A stretch of DNA of 16,438 nucleotides from Proteobacteria bacterium UBA2133 (GCA_002327725.1 DCXP01000051.1:1-16438); one strand, 5' to 3'. Positions 6,572 to 14,049 are shown, counted from the first letter of the stretch. Numbers and translations are program-made. Notes: a model not told the origin generated them from the sequence alone.

Positions 6572-7669
6572 CTACCTTTGCGCGCCGGTGAGCCCGGCTT
6601 CGCGCTCGTAACGGCTCAACAGGATACCGTCTTCTCCACAGCACGCATCGACACACTTTCTGACTTCGGGCAACGATGCCCAGCCAGGCAGATAGGCTGT
6701 CACCGGGGAGTTTCCGGTCGCGCAGTCACAGCCTTTGTCAGCGTAGATATAAACCTGCTCCAGCCCACGCTCGCGTCCCAGCCGCGCCGCCTCCTCAAGA
6801 CTCTCGACCGGCGTCGAAGGGACATCCATCATGCGGTACGCCGGATGAAAGCGCGTGACATGCCAGGGGCTTTCACTGCCGAGGTTATCGTGGATCCACT
6901 GTGCGATGGCGCCGATGTTCTCGTCATTGTCGTTGTATCCGGGAATAACATTCGTGCGGGTCTCGACATGGATACCGAAATCCTGCGCTGTCCTGATGGA
7001 CTTGAGCACCTGGTCAACAGACGCCCGGGCACAGATATTCTGATAAAAGGTATCGTCCATGCTCTTTATATCTGAACAGAGCACATCGATTTTGCCGCGC
7101 AGCAGCGCCAGGGCTTCGTCCGTCACAAAACTGTTGCTGACATACACCGTGTACAAGCCCTGATCATGAGCCGCTGCGGCTACGTCCAGAACATACTCCA
7201 GCCACACCGCGGGCTCCGAGTAAGTGAAAGCAATCCCCTGGACTCCGCTTTCAAGGGCCGCGAGGACCAGTTGATCGGGAGGAACAAAAGCCGCACGGGA
7301 TTCTCCCCGGGCCAGTGCATCCAGCGCCTCGGTACCCCAGGAGATCTCCAGGTTATGGCAGCCGCCGCAACGGAAACTGCAGCCATAGCTGCCAACGGAC
7401 AGCACTTGCGTCCCGGGCCGGTAATGGCGAACCGGTTTATCCTCGATCGCCCCGACCGCCATCGCCGAGATGATCCCGTACGACAGGTTGTACAGGGTGC
7501 CGTTGCGGTTCACATGGGCCTGGCAGAAACCCCGCTGGCCATGATGCAGGCCGCAGCGCCAAAGGCACAGGTTGCAACGTGTCTTCCCCGATCCGGTGAC
7601 TTGCTGCAATCGTGTAGGCATCAACCGGTATACGTCGCGGCTCGCCTCTGGCTTGGGGATTTCGGTCAT
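6572..7669 (-). CDS. AmrS-like radical SAM enzyme (AmmeMemoRadiSam/COG1180 type)
   Basis: This 365-residue radical S-adenosylmethionine protein has no established reaction in this family. The SAM-cluster motif is C97-x3-C101-x2-C104 (GCSFRCGGCHN). Before it lies the family's N-terminal cysteine set C32, C35, C39 and C49 (RCNLCLWRCG ... RGFCQ). Later conserved stretches include GIAFTYSEP, YTVYVSNSF, DIKSMDDTFY and TRFHPAYRM. The C-terminus is odd: where relatives I recall have a YxGNV segment and a CPxCG pair, this one reads YIYADKGCDC (C314, C316) and then C339, C343 and C344. It is the first gene of a minus-strand run with argC and erpA, divergent from the ybaK-like gene 95 bp away. The usual partners AMMECR1 and Memo are not in the window. 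Assignment to family is firm; the activity is unknown. Confidence 0.87.
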   Translation of the reverse strand: MTEIPKPEASRDVYRLMPTRLQQVTGSGKTRCNLCLWRCGLHHGQRGFCQAHVNRNGTLYNLSYGIISAMAVGAIEDKPVRHYRPGTQVLSVGSYGCSFRCGGCHNLEISWGTEALDALARGESRAAFVPPDQLVLAALESGVQGIAFTYSEPAVWLEYVLDVAAAAHDQGLYTVYVSNSFVTDEALALLRGKIDVLCSDIKSMDDTFYQNICARASVDQVLKSIRTAQDFGIHVETRTNVIPGYNDNDENIGAIAQWIHDNLGSESPWHVTRFHPAYRMMDVPSTPVESLEEAARLGRERGLEQVYIYADKGCDCATGNSPVTAYLPGWASLPEVRKCVDACCGEDGILLSRYEREAGLTGAQR

Positions 7670-7675
7670 ACCGCT

Positions 7676-7704
7676 TTGGACCCAGGGATATCGAACGATA
7701 CAAT
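7676..7704 (+). promoter_or_regulatory. Candidate promoter for the ybaK-like gene
   Basis: TACAAT (5 of 6 to the -10 consensus) at 7699-7704 is preceded by TTGGAC (3 of 6) at 7676-7681 with a 17-bp spacer. Transcription would start near 7711, about 54 nt before the ATG at 7765. The -35 is weak, so this is tentative. A short dyad overlaps the -10. Confidence 0.35.
7689..7700. promoter_or_regulatory. Operator-like dyad in the divergent rSAM/ybaK-like region
   Basis: The 12-bp sequence TATCGAACGATA is a 5-bp inverted repeat around AA. It overlaps the proposed -10 of the plus-strand promoter and lies 20-31 bp upstream of the divergent radical SAM start. The position suits a repressor site acting on either gene. 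No regulator is known for it, and a 5-bp half-site can arise by chance. Confidence 0.25.
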
Positions 7705-7764
7705 CCGCAATGATAGCGGTTTTTCACAAATGCAGCCGTACCCGATCCATTGAACCGGTAAACC

Positions 7765-8244
7765 ATGCAGGTCGCCAAACACCGTAAAGCGAAGAAAATT
7801 CAGGAGGCGCTCGGACCTGATTTCACGGTGCTTGAATTTGATCAACCCACAGCGAGTGCCACGCAGGCCGCTACGGCTATCGGCTGCACGGTTGCACAAA
7901 TTGCCAAATCCCTGGTCTTCGCCGATGCGAGCGGTGGCCCGATTCTGGTGATCGTATCCGGAGCAAACCGCGTCGATGAAACCAAGGTGGGCCAGATTCT
8001 TGGGACCACGATTCATCGTGCTGATGCCGACTTTGTCAAAAGCGCAACCGGGTTTTCGATCGGCGGGGTACCGCCCGTTGGTCACACTACACGCCTTAGC
8101 GTGGTGCTGGATCAGGCGCTCAGGGACTTCGACGAAATCTGGGCCGCGGGGGGCACTCCCAACGCGGTGTTCAAGTTAACACCGGCTCAATTAAAACAAC
8201 TAACTGGTGGCATTTATTGTGATGTCAGGTCGATCAACATTTAG
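7765..8244 (+). CDS. YbaK/EbsC-family aminoacyl-tRNA deacylase (ProXp-type editing protein)
   Basis: This 159-residue single-domain protein belongs to the superfamily that hydrolyses wrongly charged tRNA (for example Cys-, Ala- or Ser-tRNA) in trans, or forms the editing insert of prolyl-tRNA synthetase. Seen here are the catalytic lysine K48 in IAKSLVF, the GGVPPVGH loop (residues 100-107) and AAGGTPNAVF (127-136). All are characteristic of the fold. The sequence does not tell which mischarged amino acid is removed. It resembles free-standing YbaK/EbsC or YeaK-like proteins more than the PrdX subgroup, a tentative view. ATG 7765 has no clear Shine-Dalgarno site. The gene is monocistronic or leads a short plus-strand group; a perfect inverted repeat begins 2 bp after its stop codon. 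Confidence 0.9.
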   Translation: MQVAKHRKAKKIQEALGPDFTVLEFDQPTASATQAATAIGCTVAQIAKSLVFADASGGPILVIVSGANRVDETKVGQILGTTIHRADADFVKSATGFSIGGVPPVGHTTRLSVVLDQALRDFDEIWAAGGTPNAVFKLTPAQLKQLTGGIYCDVRSINI

Positions 8245-8246
8245 TA

Positions 8247-8272
8247 ATGTCCAGTAGGGCCGCCCTGGACAT
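8247..8272. repeat. Perfect 8-bp inverted repeat after the ybaK-like gene
   Basis: ATGTCCAG (8247-8254) and CTGGACAT (8265-8272) are exact reverse complements around a 10-bp GC-rich centre, directly after the TAG stop. As RNA it would form a stable hairpin, but there is no T-run after it on the plus strand, so it is not a textbook Rho-independent terminator. It could be a transcript 3'-end stabiliser, a partial terminator or an operator for the glutathione S-transferase gene 80 bp downstream. Confidence 0.55.
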
Positions 8273-8352
8273 CACAAACAGTAGATACACGCTTTCTTGT
8301 ATGTCAGTCATCTCCAGGAAAACGCATTCCAATTTTCACCAGGAGCAGACCC

Positions 8353-8982
8353 ATGTCCGAGTCACATCCTAGCTTAAAGCTTTATGTAACCGAGAACTCG
8401 CCCTACGCTCGACTGGCGCGCATCATAGTTCTAGAAAAGGGGCTCGAGGACAGGGTTAAACAGATCGTCGCACAAACGCGGTCTAGCGACAGCCCCTATT
8501 ATGAAATCAATCCATCAGGACGAGTACCCTGCCTGATTCTGCCAGATGGGGTTCGTCTGGAGGAATCCCAACTGGTGTGCAGCTACCTCGACCATCTGGA
8601 TAACGCACCCCAGTTCGAACCGCCACCGGGAAGTAACGGCTTTCATGTCCAACGATTAGAAGCGATGGCGCGAAGCCTCACTGATGGAGTTAGCGTCTGG
8701 ATCAGAGAAGGATTTCGCCCGCAGCAGGAACGCTCTCCCGGCGTGATCACTCATGAGCGGAATCGGGCCGCAAGGCTGATTGAAGCCTGGGAAACAGAGG
8801 TATTGCATCCAGTGATGGGTGGTAAATTATCTAACATGGCCCAAATGACGTTGATCGCTGCACTCCATCTGGAGCGCTGGAACCCGAATTTCGAGTGGCG
8901 TAACGGCCACCCGAATCTGGTGAGTTGGGCCGAATCACTGGCGCCGCGGCCTTCGATCCGCGACACGATGCCTGTGGTCTAA
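8353..8982 (+). CDS. Glutathione S-transferase family protein
   Basis: This 209-residue cytosolic GST-like protein probably conjugates glutathione to an electrophile or uses it in reductive or ether cleavage. The thioredoxin-fold N-terminal domain (about 9-85) shows the active-site region ENSPYARLARI (S16 or Y18 are candidate catalytic residues), the cis-proline loop NPSGRVPCL with P59, and the glutathione-anchoring E71-S72. The C-terminal part is all-helical in character (about 100-205). An AGGAG ribosome site at 8341-8345, 7 nt before the ATG, fixes the start. It is followed after 60 bp by the acyl-CoA ligase gene on the same strand, so the two may be co-transcribed. Codon choice looks a little more AT-rich than in neighbouring genes, judged by eye. 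Substrate unknown. Confidence 0.88.
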   Translation: MSESHPSLKLYVTENSPYARLARIIVLEKGLEDRVKQIVAQTRSSDSPYYEINPSGRVPCLILPDGVRLEESQLVCSYLDHLDNAPQFEPPPGSNGFHVQRLEAMARSLTDGVSVWIREGFRPQQERSPGVITHERNRAARLIEAWETEVLHPVMGGKLSNMAQMTLIAALHLERWNPNFEWRNGHPNLVSWAESLAPRPSIRDTMPVV

Positions 8983-9042
8983 TTCTGCTACCAGAGATCG
9001 ATAGACAGAAAGATCAACCGAGAAATCAATGAGAACATCAAG

Positions 9043-10578
9043 ATGATCCAGACAGTGGCCGATATTTCCCGTGTCAGTGCGCACCTATACGGCGATAAGA
9101 CCGCGCTGATTATTGAAGATAAACAGTTCAGTTTCAGCCAGATCGACGCGATGGCCTGTCGGATCGCCAACGGCCTGAAGGCAGCCGGTGTGGAGCCTGG
9201 AGACCGGGTGACGCTATATTCGCCCAACTGCTGGGAATGGGCAGTCAGCTACCATGGTATCGCCAAAACCGGTGCAGTGATCAATCCGATCAACGTCATG
9301 CTGACGCCCGATGAGGTCAGATACGTTGTCGGAGACAGCGGCGCCAAGGTCGTTATCGGCTCTGCCGACAAGGCCGAGCCGCTGCTGGATCTCAAGGGCA
9401 GTGGTGAGCTCAACGAGGTCGTATTGTTTGGTGAGCAGGTGGCCACCGGTGCGTCGTCGTTTGAGGACTGGCTCAAAACAGGCGCTGACAACTTTGAGGC
9501 GGCGCAGTGCGGGCGCGATGAACTGGCGGCGATCTGCTACACATCGGGTACTACCGGCCATCCCAAAGGCGCCATGCATTCGCACCGCAACATTGTGACC
9601 AATGCTCACGGTACGGCGCTGATGCATGTGCGGACCACCGGGGATGTCCTCGTCAACTCATTGCCATTGCCCCATGTCTACGGATCGGTGGTCTTTAACA
9701 GTAGTTTCATGTACGGCATGACACTGGTGATTGTGCCCAGATTCGAAGAAGAAGCCATCCTGTCGGCTATTCAGCAGCACCGCGCCACTATCCTGGATGG
9801 CGTGCCTACGGTGTATTACTACCTGCTGTCCCATCCAAAGTTCGATGACTATGACCTGTCCTCTCTGACGCGCTCGACGGTGGGCGGTCAGACCCTGCCG
9901 GCAGCGAAATCAATCGAATGGACGGAACGTGTGAGCACGCCGGTTCTGGAGCTCTGGGGAATGACCGAGCTTGCCGGTGCGGCGAGCGCGAACCCCTATT
10001 ACGGTGACAACAAACCAGGCACTATCGGTCTTATGTATCCCGGCAGCGAGGGCAAGATTGTCTCGGCCGATGATCCCGATGTGGAACTCGGCGCTGGCGA
10101 AGAGGGCGAACTCATGGTCCGTGGCCCACTGGTGATGCTGGGCTATTACGGTAACGACGAGGCAACTCAGAACGCCATGGCACCGGGCAACTGGATGCAC
10201 ACCGGGGACATTGCGACCCAGGATGAAGACAGCTACTTCACAATTGTGGACCGCAAGAAAGATATGATCCTGACCGCGGGTTACAACATCTACCCCGCCG
10301 AGCTGGAGCGGGTCATCTGTGGTCACCCTGCCGTGGCCCTGGCCGCCGTTGGCCGCATCCCGGACGAGGCGAGGGGTGAACTCGCCAAAGCGTATGTCGT
10401 ACTCAAACCCGACACCCAGGCCAGTGGCCAGGAGATTGTGGACTTCTGCCGGGAGACTCTTGCCGCCTATAAATTGCCCCGGGCCGTTCAGTTTGTCGAC
10501 AGCGTACCGCAGACTTCCAGCGGCAAGATCATGCGCCGTCTTCTGAGCGAGATCGACGACGGCAATCGTAAAGTGTAA
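9043..10578 (+). CDS. AMP-forming acyl-CoA synthetase / ligase
   Basis: This 511-residue member of the adenylate-forming (ANL) superfamily activates a carboxylic acid with ATP to the acyl-adenylate and then transfers it to CoA. Core motifs are complete and in order: A3 phosphate loop YTSGTTGHPKG (166-176), A5 ELWGMTE (303-309), A7 HTGD (386-389), A8 hinge VDRKKDMILTAGYN (402-415) with YPAELE after it, and the catalytic A10 lysine K495 in SSGKIMRR. Length suits medium/long-chain or aromatic acid CoA ligases rather than acetyl-CoA synthetase. The substrate cannot be read from sequence. It has no strong Shine-Dalgarno site at ATG 9043. It lies 60 bp after the GST gene and converges with the HAAT transporter run, a combination that hints at uptake plus CoA activation of an acid. 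Confidence 0.93.
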   Translation: MIQTVADISRVSAHLYGDKTALIIEDKQFSFSQIDAMACRIANGLKAAGVEPGDRVTLYSPNCWEWAVSYHGIAKTGAVINPINVMLTPDEVRYVVGDSGAKVVIGSADKAEPLLDLKGSGELNEVVLFGEQVATGASSFEDWLKTGADNFEAAQCGRDELAAICYTSGTTGHPKGAMHSHRNIVTNAHGTALMHVRTTGDVLVNSLPLPHVYGSVVFNSSFMYGMTLVIVPRFEEEAILSAIQQHRATILDGVPTVYYYLLSHPKFDDYDLSSLTRSTVGGQTLPAAKSIEWTERVSTPVLELWGMTELAGAASANPYYGDNKPGTIGLMYPGSEGKIVSADDPDVELGAGEEGELMVRGPLVMLGYYGNDEATQNAMAPGNWMHTGDIATQDEDSYFTIVDRKKDMILTAGYNIYPAELERVICGHPAVALAAVGRIPDEARGELAKAYVVLKPDTQASGQEIVDFCRETLAAYKLPRAVQFVDSVPQTSSGKIMRRLLSEIDDGNRKV

Positions 10579-10641
10579 AAAGCATGGTCCGATGACGGGT
10601 CTGTCGCGACCGCCATGCCGTGGCAGGCCGGTGATCAGCCC

Positions 10642-10680
10642 AAAAAATGATCCCAGACTGAGGGAATCTCGGCGTCAGTC
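10642..10680 (-). terminator. Weak candidate terminator after livF1
   Basis: Downstream of the last transporter gene, the minus strand carries GACTGA (10680-10675) and TCAGTC (10661-10656) around a 13-nt centre. After 8 nt a run of six T follows (10647-10642). The stem is short and the gap before the T-run is long for a classic intrinsic terminator. The rest of the 158-bp convergent gap (10579-10736) shows only a GCATGG/CCATGC inverted pair near 10582-10618. Confidence 0.3.
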
Positions 10681-10736
10681 GTAATTAATGGCGCGAGGCG
10701 GGGGCAAAATGGCCAGTGCGAATAACTCGAGTGTCG

Positions 10737-11453
10737 TTATATCGCCCGCGCCGCGCCGAGATACGACTCAACAAGTCTAGAATTATTGAGCAATTCACCC
10801 CCCTTCCCCTGCATCACGATCCTGCCACTTTCCAGAACATAGGCGTAGTCCGATATCGCCAGCGCTTGGCGAACATTCTGCTCAACCACCAGGATGGTCA
10901 ACCCCTGGTCTCGCAACTCAGCAATAAGGTCAAAGACCTCTTTCACCGCAATAGGTGCCAGGCCAAGGGTCGGCTCGTCGAGCAGCAGAACCTCTGGGTG
11001 GTTCATCAAGCCTCTTGCCAGTGCCAACATCTGGGCTTGCCCCCCACTCAGGCTTGAGCCGAGCAAGTCCAACCGCTCACCCAGCGCTGGAAACCGTTGC
11101 ACGAGCGAATCGGGAATAACTTTGTCCAACAGGAAACCGCTATTTGAGTAACGCCCAGCCAGGAGATTCTCACGGACGGTTAAGGTAGCGAAAAGTTGCC
11201 TTCCTTCGGGAACCTGCACGATGCCTTTTTTTACAATCTGGTGCGCTCGTAAGCCGGTGATATCCTCACCCGCAAAAACGATCTTTCCCGAGGCAACCGC
11301 ACAGATACCGGCGATGGCATTAAGCATCGAACTCTTTCCGGCGCCGTTGGCACCGGTGATCGAAACCAACTCACCCGCTTTGACCTTAATCGAGATACTA
11401 TCGACCGCCTGCACCTCACCGTAATTGACCGTAAGGTTTGAAACCGCCAACAT
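10737..11453 (-). CDS. livF: HAAT-family ABC transporter ATP-binding protein, LivF type (cassette 1)
   Basis: This 238-residue nucleotide-binding subunit sits on the cytoplasmic face of a branched-chain amino acid-type importer. Walker A is GANGAGKS (34-41), the Q/E-loop region VPEGRQLF falls at 81-88, the ABC signature is LSGGQ (135-139), Walker B is VLLLDE with D159, and VVEQN holds the H-loop position, where LivF proteins usually lack histidine. Short length and the EGR motif mark it as LivF rather than LivG. It is the last gene of the transporter run and starts 5 bp after the livG1 stop. Substrate could be leucine-type amino acids or another carboxylate; the symbol denotes family only. 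Confidence 0.93.
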   Translation of the reverse strand: MLAVSNLTVNYGEVQAVDSISIKVKAGELVSITGANGAGKSSMLNAIAGICAVASGKIVFAGEDITGLRAHQIVKKGIVQVPEGRQLFATLTVRENLLAGRYSNSGFLLDKVIPDSLVQRFPALGERLDLLGSSLSGGQAQMLALARGLMNHPEVLLLDEPTLGLAPIAVKEVFDLIAELRDQGLTILVVEQNVRQALAISDYAYVLESGRIVMQGKGGELLNNSRLVESYLGAARAI

Positions 11454-11458
11454 GCTTT

Positions 11459-12202
11459 TCAGACCCGCCCCAGGTAGGCCTCGATGACCTCAGGCTGACT
11501 GACAACTGATCGGGGATCGCCCTCGGCAATTTTCTCACCGTGGTTTAACACGCACAGGTGCTGACAGACATGGGATATCAGATCCATTTTGTGCTCTATC
11601 ACAATACAGGTTCGACCTGGTGCGATACGAGAACGAATCAGTTCTGAGATGCTGGCGGTTTCTGCGGGTGTCATGCCGCCAGCCGGCTCATCCAGAACCA
11701 GAACCTTGGGATCACAGGCCAATGCCCGTGCAATTTCCAATCGACGGCGTAGCGGTAGAGGCAATTCACTGGCAGAAAGGTTACGCTGCTCCAGCAGGCC
11801 GACAGTTTTCAGCGCCTGGCGTGCCGTCGTAACCTTCGGATCACCGGTGCGTTTCGCGCGACCCAGTAATGTAGTCAAACCTGCCTTGTCATGGCCGATA
11901 AGCGCCGCGATCACGTTGTCAAGAACACTCATGCGGTTGAAGATGCGGACGTTCTGAAATGAGCGGGAAACACCCAGCCGGGTAATCTGATCGGCGCTCG
12001 CACGGCTGATATCTTTGCCATCAAGAAGCACACGTCCTGAATCCGGGGGGTAGACGCCGGTAATGATATTGACCAGCGTAGTCTTGCCCGAGCCATTGGG
12101 GCCAATCAGCCCACTGACCGTCCCTTGCCGTAGGTGCAGATCAATGCCGCGCAAGACCTGCAATTCGCCGAAAGTCTTGCTGACGCCTTGCAGTTCAAGC
12201 AC
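11459..12202 (-). CDS. livG: HAAT-family ABC transporter ATP-binding protein, LivG type, with degenerate signature motif (cassette 1)
   Basis: This 247-residue nucleotide-binding subunit pairs with LivF. Walker A GPNGSGKT (34-41), Q-loop Q83 in SFQNVR, Walker B VLVLDEP with D171-E172 and H-loop H204 (VIEHKMDL) are intact. The ABC signature is not: where the second LivG of this window has LAFGEQRRLE (147-156), this one has LPLPLRRRLE, so the glycine and glutamine contacts to ATP in the opposite site are gone. The frame could begin at TTG 12220. GTG 12202 is preferred because the protein then starts MLELQGVSK like its relatives and a GAAGG site lies about 7 nt upstream. This start overlaps the livM1 stop by 8 bp, suggesting translational coupling. 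Expected consequence: one of the two ATP sites hydrolyses poorly or not at all. Confidence 0.9.
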   Translation of the reverse strand: MLELQGVSKTFGELQVLRGIDLHLRQGTVSGLIGPNGSGKTTLVNIITGVYPPDSGRVLLDGKDISRASADQITRLGVSRSFQNVRIFNRMSVLDNVIAALIGHDKAGLTTLLGRAKRTGDPKVTTARQALKTVGLLEQRNLSASELPLPLRRRLEIARALACDPKVLVLDEPAGGMTPAETASISELIRSRIAPGRTCIVIEHKMDLISHVCQHLCVLNHGEKIAEGDPRSVVSQPEVIEAYLGRV

Positions 12203-13100
12203 GAAACCACCTTCGAGCAATGCTCTTCAACCAGTAAACCCGTTTTTCGTCGAAAATGCCTCGTGGCATGAAAATCAACATGAGCGCTACCAGGCCGCCG
12301 AAAACAACCATCCGGTAACCCTGAATTACCCGCACAGACTCCAGGAAACCGATATCAATCGCAACACCGATGAGGGGACCCAATACGGTCCCGAGGCCCC
12401 CGATCAGACCATAGGCCAAAGCGTGTACCCCCAGCATCATGTTGAAGATTTGCGGTTCAATGTAAGTGAACGAGTGAGCGTATAGAGTCCCTCCGAGGCC
12501 AGCGATGAAGCCGGCGAGTATTGCCGCCGTGACCTTGTACCTGACTGGGTTCAGGCCTTGGACCCGGGTTAGCAGGGGATCTTGACCCAACATCCGGAAG
12601 ATCATACCCAGCCGGGAGCGCTCTATTAGCACCAGGAAAAAAAGCACCAGAAGCAAGATGCCGTAAATCAATAAAGTGTACTCAAGGACGCTGACATCGT
12701 TATCGAAGATCCAGCGTATCTCGCCGAATCCCTCCGCGCCGTTGGGACCGATCAGTTCGCCGTCGATCTCGATCTGGTAGGTTAGCTTGAACAACGACAA
12801 GCGAACCATTTCTGCGAAGGCCAGGGTGGCAATCGAAAAGTACAGGCCGCTGATCCTCAGTGTGAGCAGGCCGACAAAGCCAGCAGCAAGCGCCGCCAGC
12901 GAACTGCCGAACAGCAACGCCAGCCACAGTGGCCACCCCCACAGTGTTGTCGCAATCGCGCCGGCATAGGCACTGATTCCGAAATAGGCCTGCTGTCCGA
13001 ACGATATCTCACCGCTGATCAGCAGCAGGTATGCCGACAAGGCAATAAGCGAAATCATTCCGATATTGGAGATAACAGTTAGCAGGTAGTCGTTGGGCAT
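12195..13100 (-). CDS. livM: HAAT-family ABC transporter permease, LivM type (cassette 1)
   Basis: This permease of about 301 residues in the inner membrane has about eight hydrophobic segments. The coupling region that touches the ATPases is recognisable as YKVTAAILAGFIAGLGGTLYAH, with the LivM-typical ISGLYFSIATLAFAEMVR earlier and FMPRGIFDE at the C-terminus. Another LivM-type permease at the right end of the window shares GFxEIR after a GPxG loop, so the two are relatives. ATG 13100 is taken as start. A TTG at 13106 with AGGT about 7 nt upstream is a real alternative adding two residues. livH1 ends 12-18 bp upstream and livG1 overlaps the 3' end, so co-transcription is near certain. Confidence 0.92.
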   Translation of the reverse strand: MPNDYLLTVISNIGMISLIALSAYLLLISGEISFGQQAYFGISAYAGAIATTLWGWPLWLALLFGSSLAALAAGFVGLLTLRISGLYFSIATLAFAEMVRLSLFKLTYQIEIDGELIGPNGAEGFGEIRWIFDNDVSVLEYTLLIYGILLLVLFFLVLIERSRLGMIFRMLGQDPLLTRVQGLNPVRYKVTAAILAGFIAGLGGTLYAHSFTYIEPQIFNMMLGVHALAYGLIGGLGTVLGPLIGVAIDIGFLESVRVIQGYRMVVFGGLVALMLIFMPRGIFDEKRVYWLKSIARRWFRA

Positions 13101-13118
13101 GATCAATCGACTGACCTG

Positions 13119-14018
13119 TCAGACCCGCTCGTACGCCGCCTGCTGCTGAGTGACAATCCTTTGGCCAACCAGCCCGCCAGGCCGTACGATCAGCATTATG
13201 AAGAGCAGCAGGTACGCAGAAATATCGCGAATTAACGGCCCTCCGTACCAAAATGCGTTAGCTTCAACCACGCCGAGAAGCAATCCGCCCAGGATCGCGC
13301 CAGTCAGCGAACCCATACCACCCAGCATCATCGCAATCAGGCCCTTGAAAGTGGCCCACAGTCCGAAAAACGGGGTAACCTGCGAATCAGCTGAAAGGAT
13401 AAGGAACCCGGCAAGTCCGCCAAGAACTGAAACAACAGCAAATGCCAGAAAAAAAATGTTTGAACTGTTGATGCCCATATATGTTGAGGCCAACGGGTTG
13501 TCGGAAACCGCCCGCAGTGCCAGGCCGGGCCGGGTACGGAATAGGAACAGGTGCAGCAGCGCCAGAAGCACCAACGTCAGCAGGAACATTGAGATGTGTT
13601 CGCTGCGAACAAAAAACGGTCCGATATCAATGACCGTCGAAGTGAAGAAAGTTGGGAAGGGGTAAGTGCGTTCCGGTAACAGGTGCATCGCGACTTCTTC
13701 GAGCTGCATCCAGATTGCAAAGCTCGAAACCATCGAGGCAATAGCCGCGTCACGTCGTACGGCCCAAAAACAAAGCCGCTCGACGTAGATACCGACCGCA
13801 ACAGTGGTAATCACAGTCACCAGCACGATCAACAAGGCATTCTGGGAAAAGTTGAGATATACCCAGGTGCCGGCGTAGGCGCCTAGCATAATGCTCGGGC
13901 CGAACGACAAATTTAGGCGTTTCATCACCCCGAACACCAGGGTAAACCCCAGCGCTAACAGGGCGTAGCCTGAACCGAACATCACCCCGTCGATACAGTT
14001 CTGAAGAAAATCGGTCAT
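13119..14018 (-). CDS. livH: HAAT-family ABC transporter permease, LivH type (cassette 1)
   Basis: This 299-residue inner-membrane permease, about eight membrane segments, forms the translocation path with LivM. The family features are an N-terminal GYALLALGFTLVFGVMKRLN segment and the C-terminal coupling loop MLGGMGSLTGAILGGLLLG. The usual NFAHGE after the first helix is NLSFGP here, and the final segment keeps RPGGLVG. ATG 14018 follows an AGGT about 9 nt upstream. It begins 31 bp after the livF2 stop, and its own stop lies just before livM1. It is the first gene of the complete cassette (livH-livM-livG-livF). Confidence 0.93.
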   Translation of the reverse strand: MTDFLQNCIDGVMFGSGYALLALGFTLVFGVMKRLNLSFGPSIMLGAYAGTWVYLNFSQNALLIVLVTVITTVAVGIYVERLCFWAVRRDAAIASMVSSFAIWMQLEEVAMHLLPERTYPFPTFFTSTVIDIGPFFVRSEHISMFLLTLVLLALLHLFLFRTRPGLALRAVSDNPLASTYMGINSSNIFFLAFAVVSVLGGLAGFLILSADSQVTPFFGLWATFKGLIAMMLGGMGSLTGAILGGLLLGVVEANAFWYGGPLIRDISAYLLLFIMLIVRPGGLVGQRIVTQQQAAYERV

Positions 14019-14049
14019 CGTCAGAACCTGGGCGGGTTAGGTGCTGGGC

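Noticed and set aside
6537..6656. In-frame 40-codon upstream extension of argC
   Set aside because: It overlaps the end of the radical SAM gene, is arginine-rich with no similarity to ArgC N-termini, and ATG 6536 gives the normal start of the family.
6539..7075. Plus-strand 178-codon frame opposite the radical SAM gene
   Set aside because: Fully antisense to a gene with complete family motifs; no recognisable product.
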